A stretch of 64,000 nucleotides of DNA, taken from assembly GCF_000701505.1 (NCBI RefSeq), contig NZ_KL370788.1, forward strand, positions 22,239-86,238. The letters are read 5' to 3'. The notes under the pieces are model-generated. The model ran no database searches and was not told the DNA's origin. It saw only the letters and a program-made list of their open reading frames with translations. The stretch is from Dyadobacter crusticola DSM 16708. Its GTDB lineage: Bacteria; Bacteroidota; Bacteroidia; Cytophagales; Spirosomataceae. Within the stretch, counting starts at the first letter, position 1. The number at the start of each line of letters is the position of its first letter. The position numbers were made by a program, and so were the translations under genes. Below are positions 17,937 through 26,645 of the stretch, one piece after another.

Positions 17937-19505
17937 ATGAAACTATATAATAAAAACATTTCCAAGCTACTGCTTTGCGGAGCGATCCTCCTGGGCCCGA
18001 CAAGCTGCTCCGAGTTCCTGGACGAGCAAGACCCGTCGAACCTTCAACCGGATACATTCTATACAATTCCTGATCACGCGGAGGCCGCTGTTGCAGCCAC
18101 TTACGCTGATATGCGCTTCTACGGAGATGGTGCCGGTATTTTCTCTGCCAACTGGCAAATGCTGGAAGCTGTAACAGGAACAGCGACGACCGAAACGGGA
18201 CAGAACTCCGATCTGAACAACTTGTATGCATTGATCTACGATGGTAATACAGGTCACATTGCGAATTTCTGGAATGGTCTGTACCGCGTTATTGCGAATG
18301 CAAACCTTGCAATTGATAAAATCCCTGGTATTCCATTCCCGGCTGCAAACGAAGCACAGAAAACACGTTTGATCGGCGAAGCAAGATTCTTGCGTGCATG
18401 GGCGTATTTCTATGTGGTGAGACTTTGGGGTGATGCACCTTTGATCACAAAACCTCAGACTGCCAGTTCAGAAGATTTCTTTCCTACGAGAGCACCTCAG
18501 GAAGAAATTTATAATCTGATCGTGGAAGATCTTGCTGCCGCGGAAGCTGCCGGGCTTGCTGATTTCAATACAAATGGACGTGCTTCTAAAATGGCAGTAA
18601 AGTCATTAATGGCAAAAGTGTATCTGACAATGGCAGGATTTCCTTTGAGCAAAGGAGCATCCCATTACAAGCTGGCTGCGGACAAAGCTCTGGAAGTAAT
18701 CAACTTCTCAAAGGCAAATCCTTCTGTTTTGAATTTGTTTCCTACCTACAAGGAACTGCGCCAGGAAAACCTGAAAAACAGGGTAGAGCATATCTTCCAG
18801 ATTCAGTACAACACTGTTGTTGCTCCTTTCCCGTTGAACGACTTCTTCCCGAACTTCAAAGCGGTAACCTTTGCTGGTCCAAGCGGAACAGGAAGCACAG
18901 TGCCTACGCGTTCATTCTATAATTCTTATGAAACGGGCGACCTTCGCACCAAAGATCAGGAGGGCTGGTTCTATACCTCTTACTATGAAAATGGTACAGG
19001 TGCTAAATTTGAACTGGGCGCACCTTATGTATTCAAATATTTCAACGTTGCTGCGCTGGGCGGTCCGGGTATTACACCAACAAGGCTTAACAACCTAAAC
19101 GTAAACCTGATCCGCTATGCAGAAGTATTGTTGATCTACGCGGAAGCTCAGAACGAAGTAGGTGGCCCGAATGCAGAAGCATACGAAGCCTACAAGCGTA
19201 TCCGCGATCGTGCACAGCTGAAAACACCTGCGCTTGGCACCTTCACCAAAGCATCGTTCCAGGAAGCTATCTGGCGTGAGCGCTGGTGGGAATTCGCTTA
19301 CGAAGGAATTACCTGGTTTGATATGGTACGTCTTCGCAAGGTGTTCAACGAAACCACCAAAGGTTTTGACAACTTTGTAGGTCACCGCAACCTGAATGTG
19401 AGTGGTGGCGCTCCATTGCTGGAAAGACACCTGTTGTTCCCTATTCCAATTCCGGAAATCAGAAACAGCCCGAAGCTGACTCAGAACCCAGGTTACGACG
19501 GATAG
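17937..19505 (+). CDS. SusD/RagB family nutrient-binding lipoprotein
   Basis: 522 residues from the ATG at 17937, chosen because it gives a clean lipoprotein signal with Cys24 in LLGPTSC; upstream starts at 17925 (ATG) and 17910 (TTG) only add residues before it. The N-terminal SusD domain (FLDEQDPSNLQPDTFYT, NFWNGLYRVIANANLAIDKI, LIGEARFLRAWAYFYVVRLWGDAPLI) has the TPR-like repeats of the family, and the C-terminal part has the usual YAEVLLIYAEAQNE, RERWWEFAYEGITWFDMVR and LLFPIPIPEI. It forms the lid over the SusC barrel on the cell surface. It is followed at once by a terminator, closing a two-gene operon. Confidence 0.97.
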   Translation: MKLYNKNISKLLLCGAILLGPTSCSEFLDEQDPSNLQPDTFYTIPDHAEAAVAATYADMRFYGDGAGIFSANWQMLEAVTGTATTETGQNSDLNNLYALIYDGNTGHIANFWNGLYRVIANANLAIDKIPGIPFPAANEAQKTRLIGEARFLRAWAYFYVVRLWGDAPLITKPQTASSEDFFPTRAPQEEIYNLIVEDLAAAEAAGLADFNTNGRASKMAVKSLMAKVYLTMAGFPLSKGASHYKLAADKALEVINFSKANPSVLNLFPTYKELRQENLKNRVEHIFQIQYNTVVAPFPLNDFFPNFKAVTFAGPSGTGSTVPTRSFYNSYETGDLRTKDQEGWFYTSYYENGTGAKFELGAPYVFKYFNVAALGGPGITPTRLNNLNVNLIRYAEVLLIYAEAQNEVGGPNAEAYEAYKRIRDRAQLKTPALGTFTKASFQEAIWRERWWEFAYEGITWFDMVRLRKVFNETTKGFDNFVGHRNLNVSGGAPLLERHLLFPIPIPEIRNSPKLTQNPGYDG

Positions 19506-19523
19506 TTCAGAAAGTTTTGCAGG

Positions 19524-19554
19524 AGCCGGTTCCATTTGGGACCGGCTTTTTTTG
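19524..19554 (+). terminator. Intrinsic terminator after susD
   Basis: AGCCGGTTCC-ATTT-GGGACCGGCT (one G-U pair) followed by seven T residues, 18 bp after the SusD stop. It rules out a gene start at 19536 for the next CDS. Confidence 0.88.
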
Positions 19555-19628
19555 TTTTAAGCTATATTGGCAGGATCAATCTTGAACGTGTAAAAGCGTT
19601 ATATAGATTACGGCAAGAAGATCATCGT

Positions 19629-21632
19629 ATGAAAATCTGGAAGTGTACTTTATGGCTCTTATTTATCCTTGCATTTCAAACTTCAAATGCGCAGATAGCC
19701 GTCTTTTCCCCGGTCAATAACCAGGTAATGCAGCGGGATAGTAGTGGACGGGCGCGTGTTCCGGTCACGGCGTACGCTTACTTCCCCTATTCCGCCATCA
19801 AAGCGTCGCTCATTCCGGTTGAAGGCAATCCCAATAACGCGAAAGAATTCACGATCCCAGCCGAGCAGATCAGCCAGGGATTTCTCAGCTTTGATTTCAT
19901 TGCAGAAAGTGGCTGGTACCAGCTCAAAATTGTCGGCCAGACTGACTACGGTACCATTGATTCGGTTACTATACCGAGAGTCGGCGTGGGGGAAGTATTT
20001 CTGATCACCGGCAACTCCAATGCAATGGGCCTGCCCGGGCTTGGTGCGAAGGATGCTTCGGATCATGTGATTTCTTTTAACAAAACCAACAAGATCCTCA
20101 ATAACGAAAATATCACAGTAGCGCCGAATGCGCCCATGCCGGCACCCGCTTTTGAGATATTAAAGAAAGACAATTATGTGTTCCCAACTGGCGAAACTGC
20201 CTGGTACTGGGGCGAATTGGGCGGAATGCTTTCGGAGCGATGGAAATGTCCCGTTCTGTTTTTCAATGCTGCCTGGGCGGCGGCTAACTCAGAAAATTAC
20301 CGGGATGCAGCGAGCGGCAAAGATGCTTACAATCTGTATGTAGGTAAATATTGGCCAAACCGCCAGCCTTATAGCAATATCATCAATACAATCAAATACC
20401 TGACTGCGTCGTCGGGTGTGCGGGCTGTCCTTTTCTCACACGGCGAAAATGATGCCCAGCTGGGGTTTACGGGAAACGATTATTTCAATTCGATACGGAC
20501 ACTGATAGAAAACAGCCGGCGGGATGCTGGCTACACTATTCCCTGGTTAATCGCGCGGAATTCAGCAAGCCAGCTGCTGCCCAATCCCTATCTCCCCGTC
20601 TTGGAAGCGCAAAACAGATTAACAGAATTGCCGGGTTTTAATGTATTTAAAGGACCTTACCTCGACACGATCCAGATCCCGCGCCCAGCTTCCGGCCATT
20701 TCGAAAGTCTGCCCGGCGGAGTGCCGGGACTTACCTTGGCGGCAACTGCCTGGAATCGCACGCTGAGCGATTCGCTTATGAATAATCTTCCGCCGGTACA
20801 GCCTGCGTACTCCATTCACACGGGTGTCGTACCCGCATTGCTCTTCCCAGGCGCTGCCTTCTCTCTTCCTTATACCCTGAATGGGAATGCAGAAAGCGTG
20901 ATAGTTCAGGCGGAGCTGCTTAATCAGGAAGGTAATTTCCTGGATACATTAAGCGTCGGAACAACAAACCCGATACAGATCCGGCTACCGGCTGACCTGG
21001 CCAACGGAACTTACCGGATCAGACTGGTGGGTACCAATCCTACGCTTCCCGGCAGTATCTCCGATTTGTTTTATGTGGACCGGAGCTATTCCAAGATTGA
21101 TGCTGTAAACAGGATTTCGGTGAGGCCGGTTGGAGCCGCAATATACATCTCCTGGCTGCTGGCCGCCGATCCCCAGCTGCCCGAAATCACCTTGCAGAAA
21201 ACAACTGACGGGGTTGATTACTCCGACCTTCAAACTTTCAATTCGTCACAGACGCAATCACAGGTATTTGGCTACCGTGATGCTGATGCAGAATCGAATG
21301 CGATTTTTTACAGGTTGAAAATGCATACTAGCAGCGGCGAGGAATCATTTTCAAGAGTTGTCACATTCTTCCGCAACGGCGGCCCGCCAGACTTTACGGT
21401 ATTCCCTAACCCTGTCGACCGCGGCATGTTTTACCTGATTACCTCTGATGAAAAGTTCCTGATATGTGAGCTGTTTGACGCAGCTGGCCGAAAGCACAGC
21501 ATTTCTTTTTCAGATCGTGAGACAATCGGCGTAATTACAGTGCGGCCCGTTGAAATGCTTCCGACAGGCATTTACATTTTGAAAATCACAACTGAGAATG
21601 CAGTTGTTTCGCGACGGGTGTTGATAAAATGA
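19629..21632 (+). CDS. Secreted SGNH-like esterase candidate with T9SS C-terminal sorting domain
   Basis: From the ATG at 19629 the protein has 667 residues and a good signal peptide (MKIWKCTLWLLFILAFQTSNAQ). The segment GEVFLITGNSNAMG (near residues 120-133) resembles block I of sialate O-acetylesterase-like SGNH hydrolases (GQSNA), and VLFSHGENDAQLGF resembles their later GE-x-D block; Asn replaces Gln in the first motif. The last 80 residues (PDFTVFPNPVDRGMFYL ... GIYILKITTENAVVSRRVLIK) form a type A T9SS sorting domain, so the protein should be exported by T9SS and anchored or released at the surface. The region between is Ig-like. It follows SusC/SusD after a terminator and may act on the same substrate. 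Esterase activity is inference. Confidence 0.72.
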   Translation: MKIWKCTLWLLFILAFQTSNAQIAVFSPVNNQVMQRDSSGRARVPVTAYAYFPYSAIKASLIPVEGNPNNAKEFTIPAEQISQGFLSFDFIAESGWYQLKIVGQTDYGTIDSVTIPRVGVGEVFLITGNSNAMGLPGLGAKDASDHVISFNKTNKILNNENITVAPNAPMPAPAFEILKKDNYVFPTGETAWYWGELGGMLSERWKCPVLFFNAAWAAANSENYRDAASGKDAYNLYVGKYWPNRQPYSNIINTIKYLTASSGVRAVLFSHGENDAQLGFTGNDYFNSIRTLIENSRRDAGYTIPWLIARNSASQLLPNPYLPVLEAQNRLTELPGFNVFKGPYLDTIQIPRPASGHFESLPGGVPGLTLAATAWNRTLSDSLMNNLPPVQPAYSIHTGVVPALLFPGAAFSLPYTLNGNAESVIVQAELLNQEGNFLDTLSVGTTNPIQIRLPADLANGTYRIRLVGTNPTLPGSISDLFYVDRSYSKIDAVNRISVRPVGAAIYISWLLAADPQLPEITLQKTTDGVDYSDLQTFNSSQTQSQVFGYRDADAESNAIFYRLKMHTSSGEESFSRVVTFFRNGGPPDFTVFPNPVDRGMFYLITSDEKFLICELFDAAGRKHSISFSDRETIGVITVRPVEMLPTGIYILKITTENAVVSRRVLIK

Positions 21633-21635
21633 AAA

Positions 21636-21661
21636 GAGGCAGAGAAGTGACTCCCTGCCTC
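21636..21661. terminator. Hairpin between convergent genes
   Basis: GAGGCAG and CTGCCTC form a 7-bp stem around a 12-base loop just after the stop at 21632 and before the convergent gene end at 21684. There is no clear U-run, so it is a weak terminator candidate. Confidence 0.4.
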
Positions 21662-21683
21662 ACAATATCTATTTGAAAATCAA

Positions 21684-22463
21684 TTAATCTTCAAAGAGGC
21701 TTCCTAATCCGCCGATCACCGAGCCGCCTTCTTTTCTCGCGTTGGGGCCGCCAACAGAAAGGCGCTGTATCAACTTGGATATCGGCATCGACTGGATCCA
21801 GCAGCGACCTGTACCTCTCAATGTAGCCAGGAACATCCCTTCCCCGCCAAATACCATCGATTTCAACCCACCAGAACGTTGAATGTCAAAGCTCAGTGAT
21901 TGCTCAAATGCCACCACGCAGCCTGTATCGACCCGCAGCGTTTCATTGTTGAGCTGCTTCTCCATTACTACCCCACCGGCGTGCACAAATGCCATTCCAT
22001 CACCTCTTAGCTTTTGAAGGATAAAACCCTCTCCGCCAAACAACCCTGAACCAAAACGCTGGTTGAAATGGATTTTCATGCTGGTACCCATCGCGGCACA
22101 CAAAAAACCGTCTTTTTGAACGATCAGCTCACTTCCATATATTTTCGACAGGTCGATCGGCATTACAGTTCCCGGGTAAGGTGCTGCAAATGCAACTTTT
22201 TTCTTGCCTATTCCGCGGTTGGTAAAATGCGTCATAAAGAGCGATTCTCCGGTCAGTAAGCGGGTACCTGCCTGGAATATCTTGCCCATAATGCTTTGGT
22301 TCGCCTCGGATCCGTCGCCCATTTTGGTTTCAAACTGAATTCCGTCTTCCATAAAAAGCATTGCCCCAGCCTCTGCAATAACGGTTTCATTAGGGTCAAG
22401 CTCGATTTCTACAACCTGAATATCGTCGCCGATAATCTTGTAATCAATTTCGTGTGAGATCAT
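21684..22463 (-). CDS. AIM24/TIGR00266 family protein
   Basis: 259 residues from the ATG at 22463 (MISHEIDYKIIGDD); a start at 22496 would add 11 residues that do not fit the family. The sequence is a beta-helix-like fold rich in Gly and hydrophobic residues, with family signatures VEIELDPNETVIAEAGAMLFM, GGEGFILQKLRGDGMAFVHAGG and FGGEGMFLATLRGTGRCWIQSMP. Bacterial members of AIM24 (DUF124) have no settled biochemical role; the mitochondrial homologue affects inner-membrane organisation. No signal peptide is present. The C-terminus is Gly/Ser rich (GGPNARKEGGSVIGGLGSLFED). The 84-residue charged protein is its upstream neighbour on the same strand. Confidence 0.88.
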   Translation of the reverse strand: MISHEIDYKIIGDDIQVVEIELDPNETVIAEAGAMLFMEDGIQFETKMGDGSEANQSIMGKIFQAGTRLLTGESLFMTHFTNRGIGKKKVAFAAPYPGTVMPIDLSKIYGSELIVQKDGFLCAAMGTSMKIHFNQRFGSGLFGGEGFILQKLRGDGMAFVHAGGVVMEKQLNNETLRVDTGCVVAFEQSLSFDIQRSGGLKSMVFGGEGMFLATLRGTGRCWIQSMPISKLIQRLSVGGPNARKEGGSVIGGLGSLFED

Positions 22464-22534
22464 TTTCGTAAAGGTTATAAGTAAAATATCAATCACTACA
22501 TTGAATTAACCCCTCCTTCCTCCCCTTCATCCCT

Positions 22535-22789
22535 TTACTCCTCCTCCTCTTCTTCTTCGGATGTTTTCTTCTTGGACTTACGCGTTTTTCTTCCCGGAAT
22601 ATCCTCGCGGTCGCGCAGCTTTTTGTCATCCACATTCTTGTTCAGGAATTCGTTGATCTTATCCATATCGAAGCTGGTCGTAATTTCTCCGAATGAATTG
22701 ATCTGAATGTCAAAACCGTCCAGGTCTTTGTGCACCCTCGGTTTCTCCGAAGCCGGTTTGGAAGAATCGGTTTGTTTCTTTTTAGCCAT
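22535..22789 (-). CDS. Small highly charged protein, 84 residues
   Basis: I do not know a function. The 84-residue product has a Lys-rich start (MAKKKQTDSSKPASEKPRVHK), a short ordered-looking core (DLDGFDIQINSFGEITTSFDMDKINEFLNKNV) and a Lys/Arg then poly-Glu tail (seven Glu residues end the protein). The core looks like a conserved motif, the termini look disordered. Spacing from glutamyl-tRNA synthetase upstream is about 110 bp, and the AIM24 gene follows about 70 bp downstream on the same strand, so co-transcription is possible. Confidence 0.7.
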   Translation of the reverse strand: MAKKKQTDSSKPASEKPRVHKDLDGFDIQINSFGEITTSFDMDKINEFLNKNVDDKKLRDREDIPGRKTRKSKKKTSEEEEEEE

Positions 22790-22899
22790 TTTGTTTAAAA
22801 AGCAACAGAATTACTCGCGTAACCTGGGTTTCAATGTTTACGAAAATAGATATTGTCTACCTGCAACCAACAGAAATTGATTGTTCGGTTATATAAATG

Positions 22900-24450
22900 C
22901 TATGCCAGTCGTATTTGCTGTGACAAACGGTTTAATGCATTTTCAAGCCGTTGCACCACTTCCTGCTTTCCTAGGATTTCCATGATGATCATCAGGTCGG
23001 GGCCGGCTCCGGCTCCGGTCACTGCCAGGCGAAGTGCCTGCATTACTTTTCCCATTTTGATCCCCAGCTTTTCCATTGTTAACGAAATCACCTCCTTGAT
23101 CTCATGGGCTGTAAAATCCCCGTTGTATGCTGCCAAAGCATCTTTCAGGCCGCCAATTGCAGTAACTGCCTCTTCATTCCATTTTTTCAATGCTACTTCC
23201 GGATCGTAAGCCTCAGGTGCGCTGAAAAGGAAAAGCGACTCGCTTACGATGTCTTTAACAAAATGGACCCGCTCTTTCAGCAAATGCACGATTTGGGTAA
23301 GCTGGCCGCTGGTAACTTCTATTCCCTGGGAAGCGTAAAGCGGTTTAAGTTGATCTATTACAACTTCGTCGCTCAGCTGTTTCAGATATTGCTGATTGAA
23401 CCAGTTGGCTTTCTGGATATCAAATCTTGCACCTGCTTTATGCACTCTTTCGAGACTAAAAGATTGGATCAGTTCTTCCATACTGAACATTTCCTGCTCG
23501 GTACCCGCATTCCAGCCGAGCAGTGCAAGGAAGTTTGCGGTAGCTTCGGGCAGGTAACCTTCTTCACGGAATCCTTTTGCTTTATCACCAGTATTAGGAT
23601 CGGTCCATTCCAGCGGAAAAATCGGGAAACCGCCCAGGTCTGCATCACGTTTGGAGAGCTTTCCATTGCCGTCTGGTTTAAGCAAAAGCGGCAAGTGTGC
23701 AAACTGCGGCATCGTACTTTCCCAACCCAGGTATCTGTATAACAAAACGTGCAGCGGAGCCGATGGAAGCCACTCTTCCCCGCGGATCACGTGGGTAATT
23801 CCCATTAAGTGGTCGTCCACGATATTGGCCAAATGGTAAGTCGGCATCCCGTCGGATTTCAGCAGCACCTTATCATCGATTTGCGACGAATGCACCACTA
23901 CCCAGCCGCGTACCAGGTCATTGAACCGGACTTCTTCCTTTGGACTGATCTTCATGCGGATTACATAAGGATCTCCGCTTTCGATCCGCGCCTTGGTTTC
24001 ACCGACAGATAACGTAAGTGAATTGGTCATTTCCATGCGTGTGATCGCATTGTACTGCGCGGCTGCTACTTTGGCTGCTTCCAGTCGCTTCCGCATTTCG
24101 TCGAGTTGCTCGGGAGTATCAAAAGCATAGTAAGCTTTTCCCTCCGAAACCAGTCGCTCTGCATATTCGCGGTAAATCTCTTTTCGTTCCGATTGCTTGT
24201 AAGGTGCATGCGGGCCACCCTGCCGGGGACCTTCATCAATTTCAATTCCAAGCCAGGCAAGTGCTTCTAATATATAGTTCTCAGCGCCGGGAACGAACCG
24301 GTTCTGATCGGTATCTTCAATACGGAGCAACATTTGCCCACCTTGCTGCCGCGCAAAAAGGTAGTTATACAAGGCGGTACGAACTCCACCGGCATGCAGC
24401 GGCCCCGTAGGGCTAGGCGCAAATCTTACTCGAACGGGTTGATTATTCAT
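22900..24450 (-). CDS. gltX: Glutamate--tRNA ligase
   Basis: 516 residues, a class I aminoacyl-tRNA synthetase. The HIGH-type motif is in PSPTGPLHAGG (residues 12-22) and the KMSKS-type loop is KLSKRD after LLLKPDGNG. The sequence RIEDTDQNRFVPGAE and the segment VIRGEEWLPSAPLHVLLYRYLGW are characteristic of GluRS. The C-terminal anticodon-binding helical domain is present to the end. The enzyme charges tRNA-Glu and is essential. It is preceded by a repeat-rich gap (24470-24610), so it probably has its own promoter. Confidence 0.97.
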   Translation of the reverse strand: MNNQPVRVRFAPSPTGPLHAGGVRTALYNYLFARQQGGQMLLRIEDTDQNRFVPGAENYILEALAWLGIEIDEGPRQGGPHAPYKQSERKEIYREYAERLVSEGKAYYAFDTPEQLDEMRKRLEAAKVAAAQYNAITRMEMTNSLTLSVGETKARIESGDPYVIRMKISPKEEVRFNDLVRGWVVVHSSQIDDKVLLKSDGMPTYHLANIVDDHLMGITHVIRGEEWLPSAPLHVLLYRYLGWESTMPQFAHLPLLLKPDGNGKLSKRDADLGGFPIFPLEWTDPNTGDKAKGFREEGYLPEATANFLALLGWNAGTEQEMFSMEELIQSFSLERVHKAGARFDIQKANWFNQQYLKQLSDEVVIDQLKPLYASQGIEVTSGQLTQIVHLLKERVHFVKDIVSESLFLFSAPEAYDPEVALKKWNEEAVTAIGGLKDALAAYNGDFTAHEIKEVISLTMEKLGIKMGKVMQALRLAVTGAGAGPDLMIIMEILGKQEVVQRLENALNRLSQQIRLA

Positions 24451-24469
24451 TTATCTTTTACTGTTATTA

Positions 24470-24610
24470 ATAGTCATTAGTTGTTATTGGTGGTCAGCAA
24501 TTGTCATTGGTTGTCGGAATTGTCATTAATGGCCATTGGTGGTCATTGATTGTCATTGCTCTTGACAAAAACTACAAATTACTATAACTGACAACTAATG
24601 ACAATAAATG
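24470..24610. repeat. Degenerate TTGTCATTGG-type short repeat array
   Basis: About 140 bp upstream of gltX consist of variants of a 10-base unit, e.g. TAGTCATTAGTTGTTATTGG, TTGTCATTGG (24503 region), TTGTCATTAATGG and GGTCATTGATTGTCATTGC, then the inverse form GACAACTAATGACAATAAATGG near 24590-24611. The array is imperfect, so the direct half and inverse end could fold on each other. No gene is present. Confidence 0.65.
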
Positions 24611-24626
24611 GCCAAAGGCAACCCCT

Positions 24627-24995
24627 TTATTCCACCGCCACAACTGATATTTCCACATTCACATCCTTTGGCAGTTTAGCTACCTGTACTGTTTCACGCG
24701 CGGGAGGCTCCTGGGTGAAAAAGCTGCCGTAGATTTCATTAACAGCAGCAAAATCGTTCATATCCTTCAAAAATATACTGGCTTTCACCACGTGCTGGAA
24801 TCCAAGCTTTGCAGCACCCAGAATGTGACCGATGTTCTGCATTACCAAACCGGCTTCCGCTTTGATATCACCTGACGTGGCAGCTTCGGCAGCAATTTGG
24901 CCGGAAACATAGAGGATTCCATTCACTTTCACAGCCTGGCTGTAAGGGCCAATAGGCGCCGGCGCCTTATCTGAGAATATAATTTCCTTTGGCAT
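24627..24995 (-). CDS. ridA: RidA family enamine/imine deaminase
   Basis: 122 residues from the ATG at 24995 (MPKEIIFSDKAPAPIGPYSQ); a start at 25028 adds 11 residues without family support. The pattern APAPIGPYSQAV, LYVSGQIA, VVKASIFLKDMNDFAAVNEIY and PPARETVQVAKLPKDVNVEISVVA is the complete RidA/YjgF signature, including the active-site Arg in ARETVQV that binds the substrate carboxylate. RidA hydrolyses reactive 2-aminoacrylate and similar enamines produced by PLP enzymes. It lies about 50 bp downstream of an acyl-CoA thioesterase gene on the same strand. Confidence 0.95.
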   Translation of the reverse strand: MPKEIIFSDKAPAPIGPYSQAVKVNGILYVSGQIAAEAATSGDIKAEAGLVMQNIGHILGAAKLGFQHVVKASIFLKDMNDFAAVNEIYGSFFTQEPPARETVQVAKLPKDVNVEISVVAVE

Positions 24996-25047
24996 AAGTA
25001 ATAAAGAGTTGAACCGTAAAATTACCAAATAATGGATGCAGATGGCG

Positions 25048-25566
25048 TTAGCCTGCCTGAAAAAGCGCTTTCAGTTCAGTAGCATCTCCGGGGCTCATTC
25101 TGTTGGCGAGTACCAGGCGCAGCTGGCGCCTTCTGAGTGCGCTGAGATACAGCTCGTGTTCGTCCGCAGTTTCAGGTTCCAGCGGTGGCACTTCAATGGG
25201 CCGGCCATTTTGGTCCACGGCCACGAAAGTATAAAATGCGCGATTGGTACTCACACGCTCGCCTGCCGGGATATCCTCCGCCCAAACTTCCAGAAACACT
25301 TCCATGGAAGAATTGAATGCACGCGTAACCTTGGCGCGCATGGTTACGATATTACCAAGACGGATAGGTTCAGAAAAGGACACATTGTCAACAGAGGCTG
25401 TCACCACAATGCGGTTGGAGTGCTTTTGCGCTGAAATAGCAGCGCAAATATCCATCCAATGCAGCAGCCGCCCACCCATCAGATTGTTCAATGTATTGGT
25501 ATCGTTCGGAAGTACCATTTCGGTCATTGTTACTTCCGACTGGTGCGGGTGCTTTGGTTTCAGCAT
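25048..25566 (-). CDS. Acyl-CoA thioesterase (hotdog fold, YciA/BACH type)
   Basis: 172 residues. The single hotdog domain has the characteristic NTLNNLMGGRLLHWMDICAAISAQKHS, in which the acidic residue after the helix start (MD) is typical of the active site, followed by VTASVDNVSFSEPIRLGNIV and YTFVAVDQNGRPIEVPPL. It hydrolyses acyl-CoA thioesters in the cytoplasm; chain-length preference is unknown. It lies 16 bp after the outer-membrane beta-barrel gene in the direction of transcription, suggesting an operon with RidA following. Confidence 0.93.
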   Translation of the reverse strand: MLKPKHPHQSEVTMTEMVLPNDTNTLNNLMGGRLLHWMDICAAISAQKHSNRIVVTASVDNVSFSEPIRLGNIVTMRAKVTRAFNSSMEVFLEVWAEDIPAGERVSTNRAFYTFVAVDQNGRPIEVPPLEPETADEHELYLSALRRRQLRLVLANRMSPGDATELKALFQAG

Positions 25567-25582
25567 ATTGTTTTTGGATTAA

Positions 25583-26449
25583 CTAAAATTTAGGGCAGCG
25601 GGTTTTCTTTCTTTCCTTTGCCTGCATCCGATTCCCGATCCGGTAAGCTGCTTTTGCCTGCAGGAATAAATAGCTGTCTTTGCTGTCCGGATTTCCACGG
25701 TTGAATCCCGGCTGCCGGGCGGGCTGACCGATCTCGGGTGCCCGGTCGGAAAGTCGGCGCGCGAGGTCGCTGGGAAGTAGGTCGGGATTGGGATAAACGG
25801 TACTTACATCATCGAGGTAATCAGAATTGACGAAATTATTGCAAATTTCCAAGCCCAGGTCAAACCGCTCGGCTACTCTGAAAGATACGCCGATACCCGC
25901 CGTAAAAACGAGCGGGAGCCTGGTGTACTTCACACCTTCCGTCCTAAGTGGCGCCAGCTTTTGCCACGTACCGTCGATCTCTGCTTTCGGGTTCAGCAAT
26001 GTGAAACCAATGCCGCCCAGAAGATACGGGTTAACCCGCGCCTGCCGGTTAAAAGAAAACAGATCCGCCTTGATGCCGATGTTGAGATCGGGATTGAATG
26101 TTTTGAATGAAAGGTTATTCTGAAAATTCTTCGAGTATTGCTGATCTGCTGCAACGCCATAAAACCGGAGCTCTCCTCGTGCGCTGAGATGCTCTGTAAG
26201 CCGGTACAATGCGCCAATTGAAATCGCGGGCCCCAGTCCCAAATGCTTCATGCTGACACCGTCACGCAAGTCGCCCATGTAATATGCGACACCCGCACCC
26301 GCCGTTAAGCTCAGATCCCCAAACGGATTTACATACCGTCCTCCAAACTTCGATCTGCCTTGTGCACTACTGTTTAAAAATGCTCCAAAAATCAGGATCA
26401 AAGTGATTGCCGCAACCAGCCGGAACGTTTGGGTAGACTTGATTCTCAT
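25583..26449 (-). CDS. Outer-membrane beta-barrel protein (DUF6089-like)
   Basis: 288 residues with a signal peptide ending near SSAQ. The mature part has repeated amphipathic strands (GDLSLTAGAGVAYYMGDL, LGLGPAISIGALYRLTEHLSARGELRFYG, YLLGGIGFTLLNPKA, FTAGIGVSFRVAERFDLGLEIC), as expected for a small beta barrel of about eight strands. The motif YYMGDLRD near the start and the long soluble insertion rich in Pro/Asp before the last strand are typical of the DUF6089 family of Bacteroidota. No function is known. The C-terminus is basic (KERKKTRCPKF), which is odd for a barrel that normally ends in an aromatic residue. Confidence 0.75.
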   Translation of the reverse strand: MRIKSTQTFRLVAAITLILIFGAFLNSSAQGRSKFGGRYVNPFGDLSLTAGAGVAYYMGDLRDGVSMKHLGLGPAISIGALYRLTEHLSARGELRFYGVAADQQYSKNFQNNLSFKTFNPDLNIGIKADLFSFNRQARVNPYLLGGIGFTLLNPKAEIDGTWQKLAPLRTEGVKYTRLPLVFTAGIGVSFRVAERFDLGLEICNNFVNSDYLDDVSTVYPNPDLLPSDLARRLSDRAPEIGQPARQPGFNRGNPDSKDSYLFLQAKAAYRIGNRMQAKERKKTRCPKF

Positions 26450-26591
26450 CCCTCAAAAATTTAAATACTTATTGGAATAAAGGCTTATCCGAATAGTTTG
26501 TAATTACTAATAGTTTCAGGAATAGAGGGAGGGTTAAAGTGCGTAAATATATTACTCTTGCATTAATATGTTGCTTTTTGGTTTTTGACAG

Positions 26592-26622
26592 AAAACAAAA
26601 AAGCCGGACTAAGCCGGCCTTC
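26592..26622 (-). terminator. Terminator after the DUF2807 gene
   Basis: AAGCCGG and CCGGCCTT form a short GC stem with one bulged base; on the minus strand it is followed by a run of T residues (the AAAACAAAAAA stretch on the plus strand). It ends the PadR-PspC-DUF2807 transcript. Confidence 0.7.
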
Positions 26623-26645
26623 TTATCCATGGTGAATTCAAATGA

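Noticed and set aside
19536..19628. Upstream extension of the SGNH-like protein
   Set aside because: The region contains the susD terminator and the extra residues lie before a clear signal peptide starting at 19629.
14650..21632. Complete polysaccharide utilisation locus
   Set aside because: SusC and SusD are present, but no glycoside hydrolase, polysaccharide lyase or adjacent regulator was found; only an esterase-like candidate is nearby.
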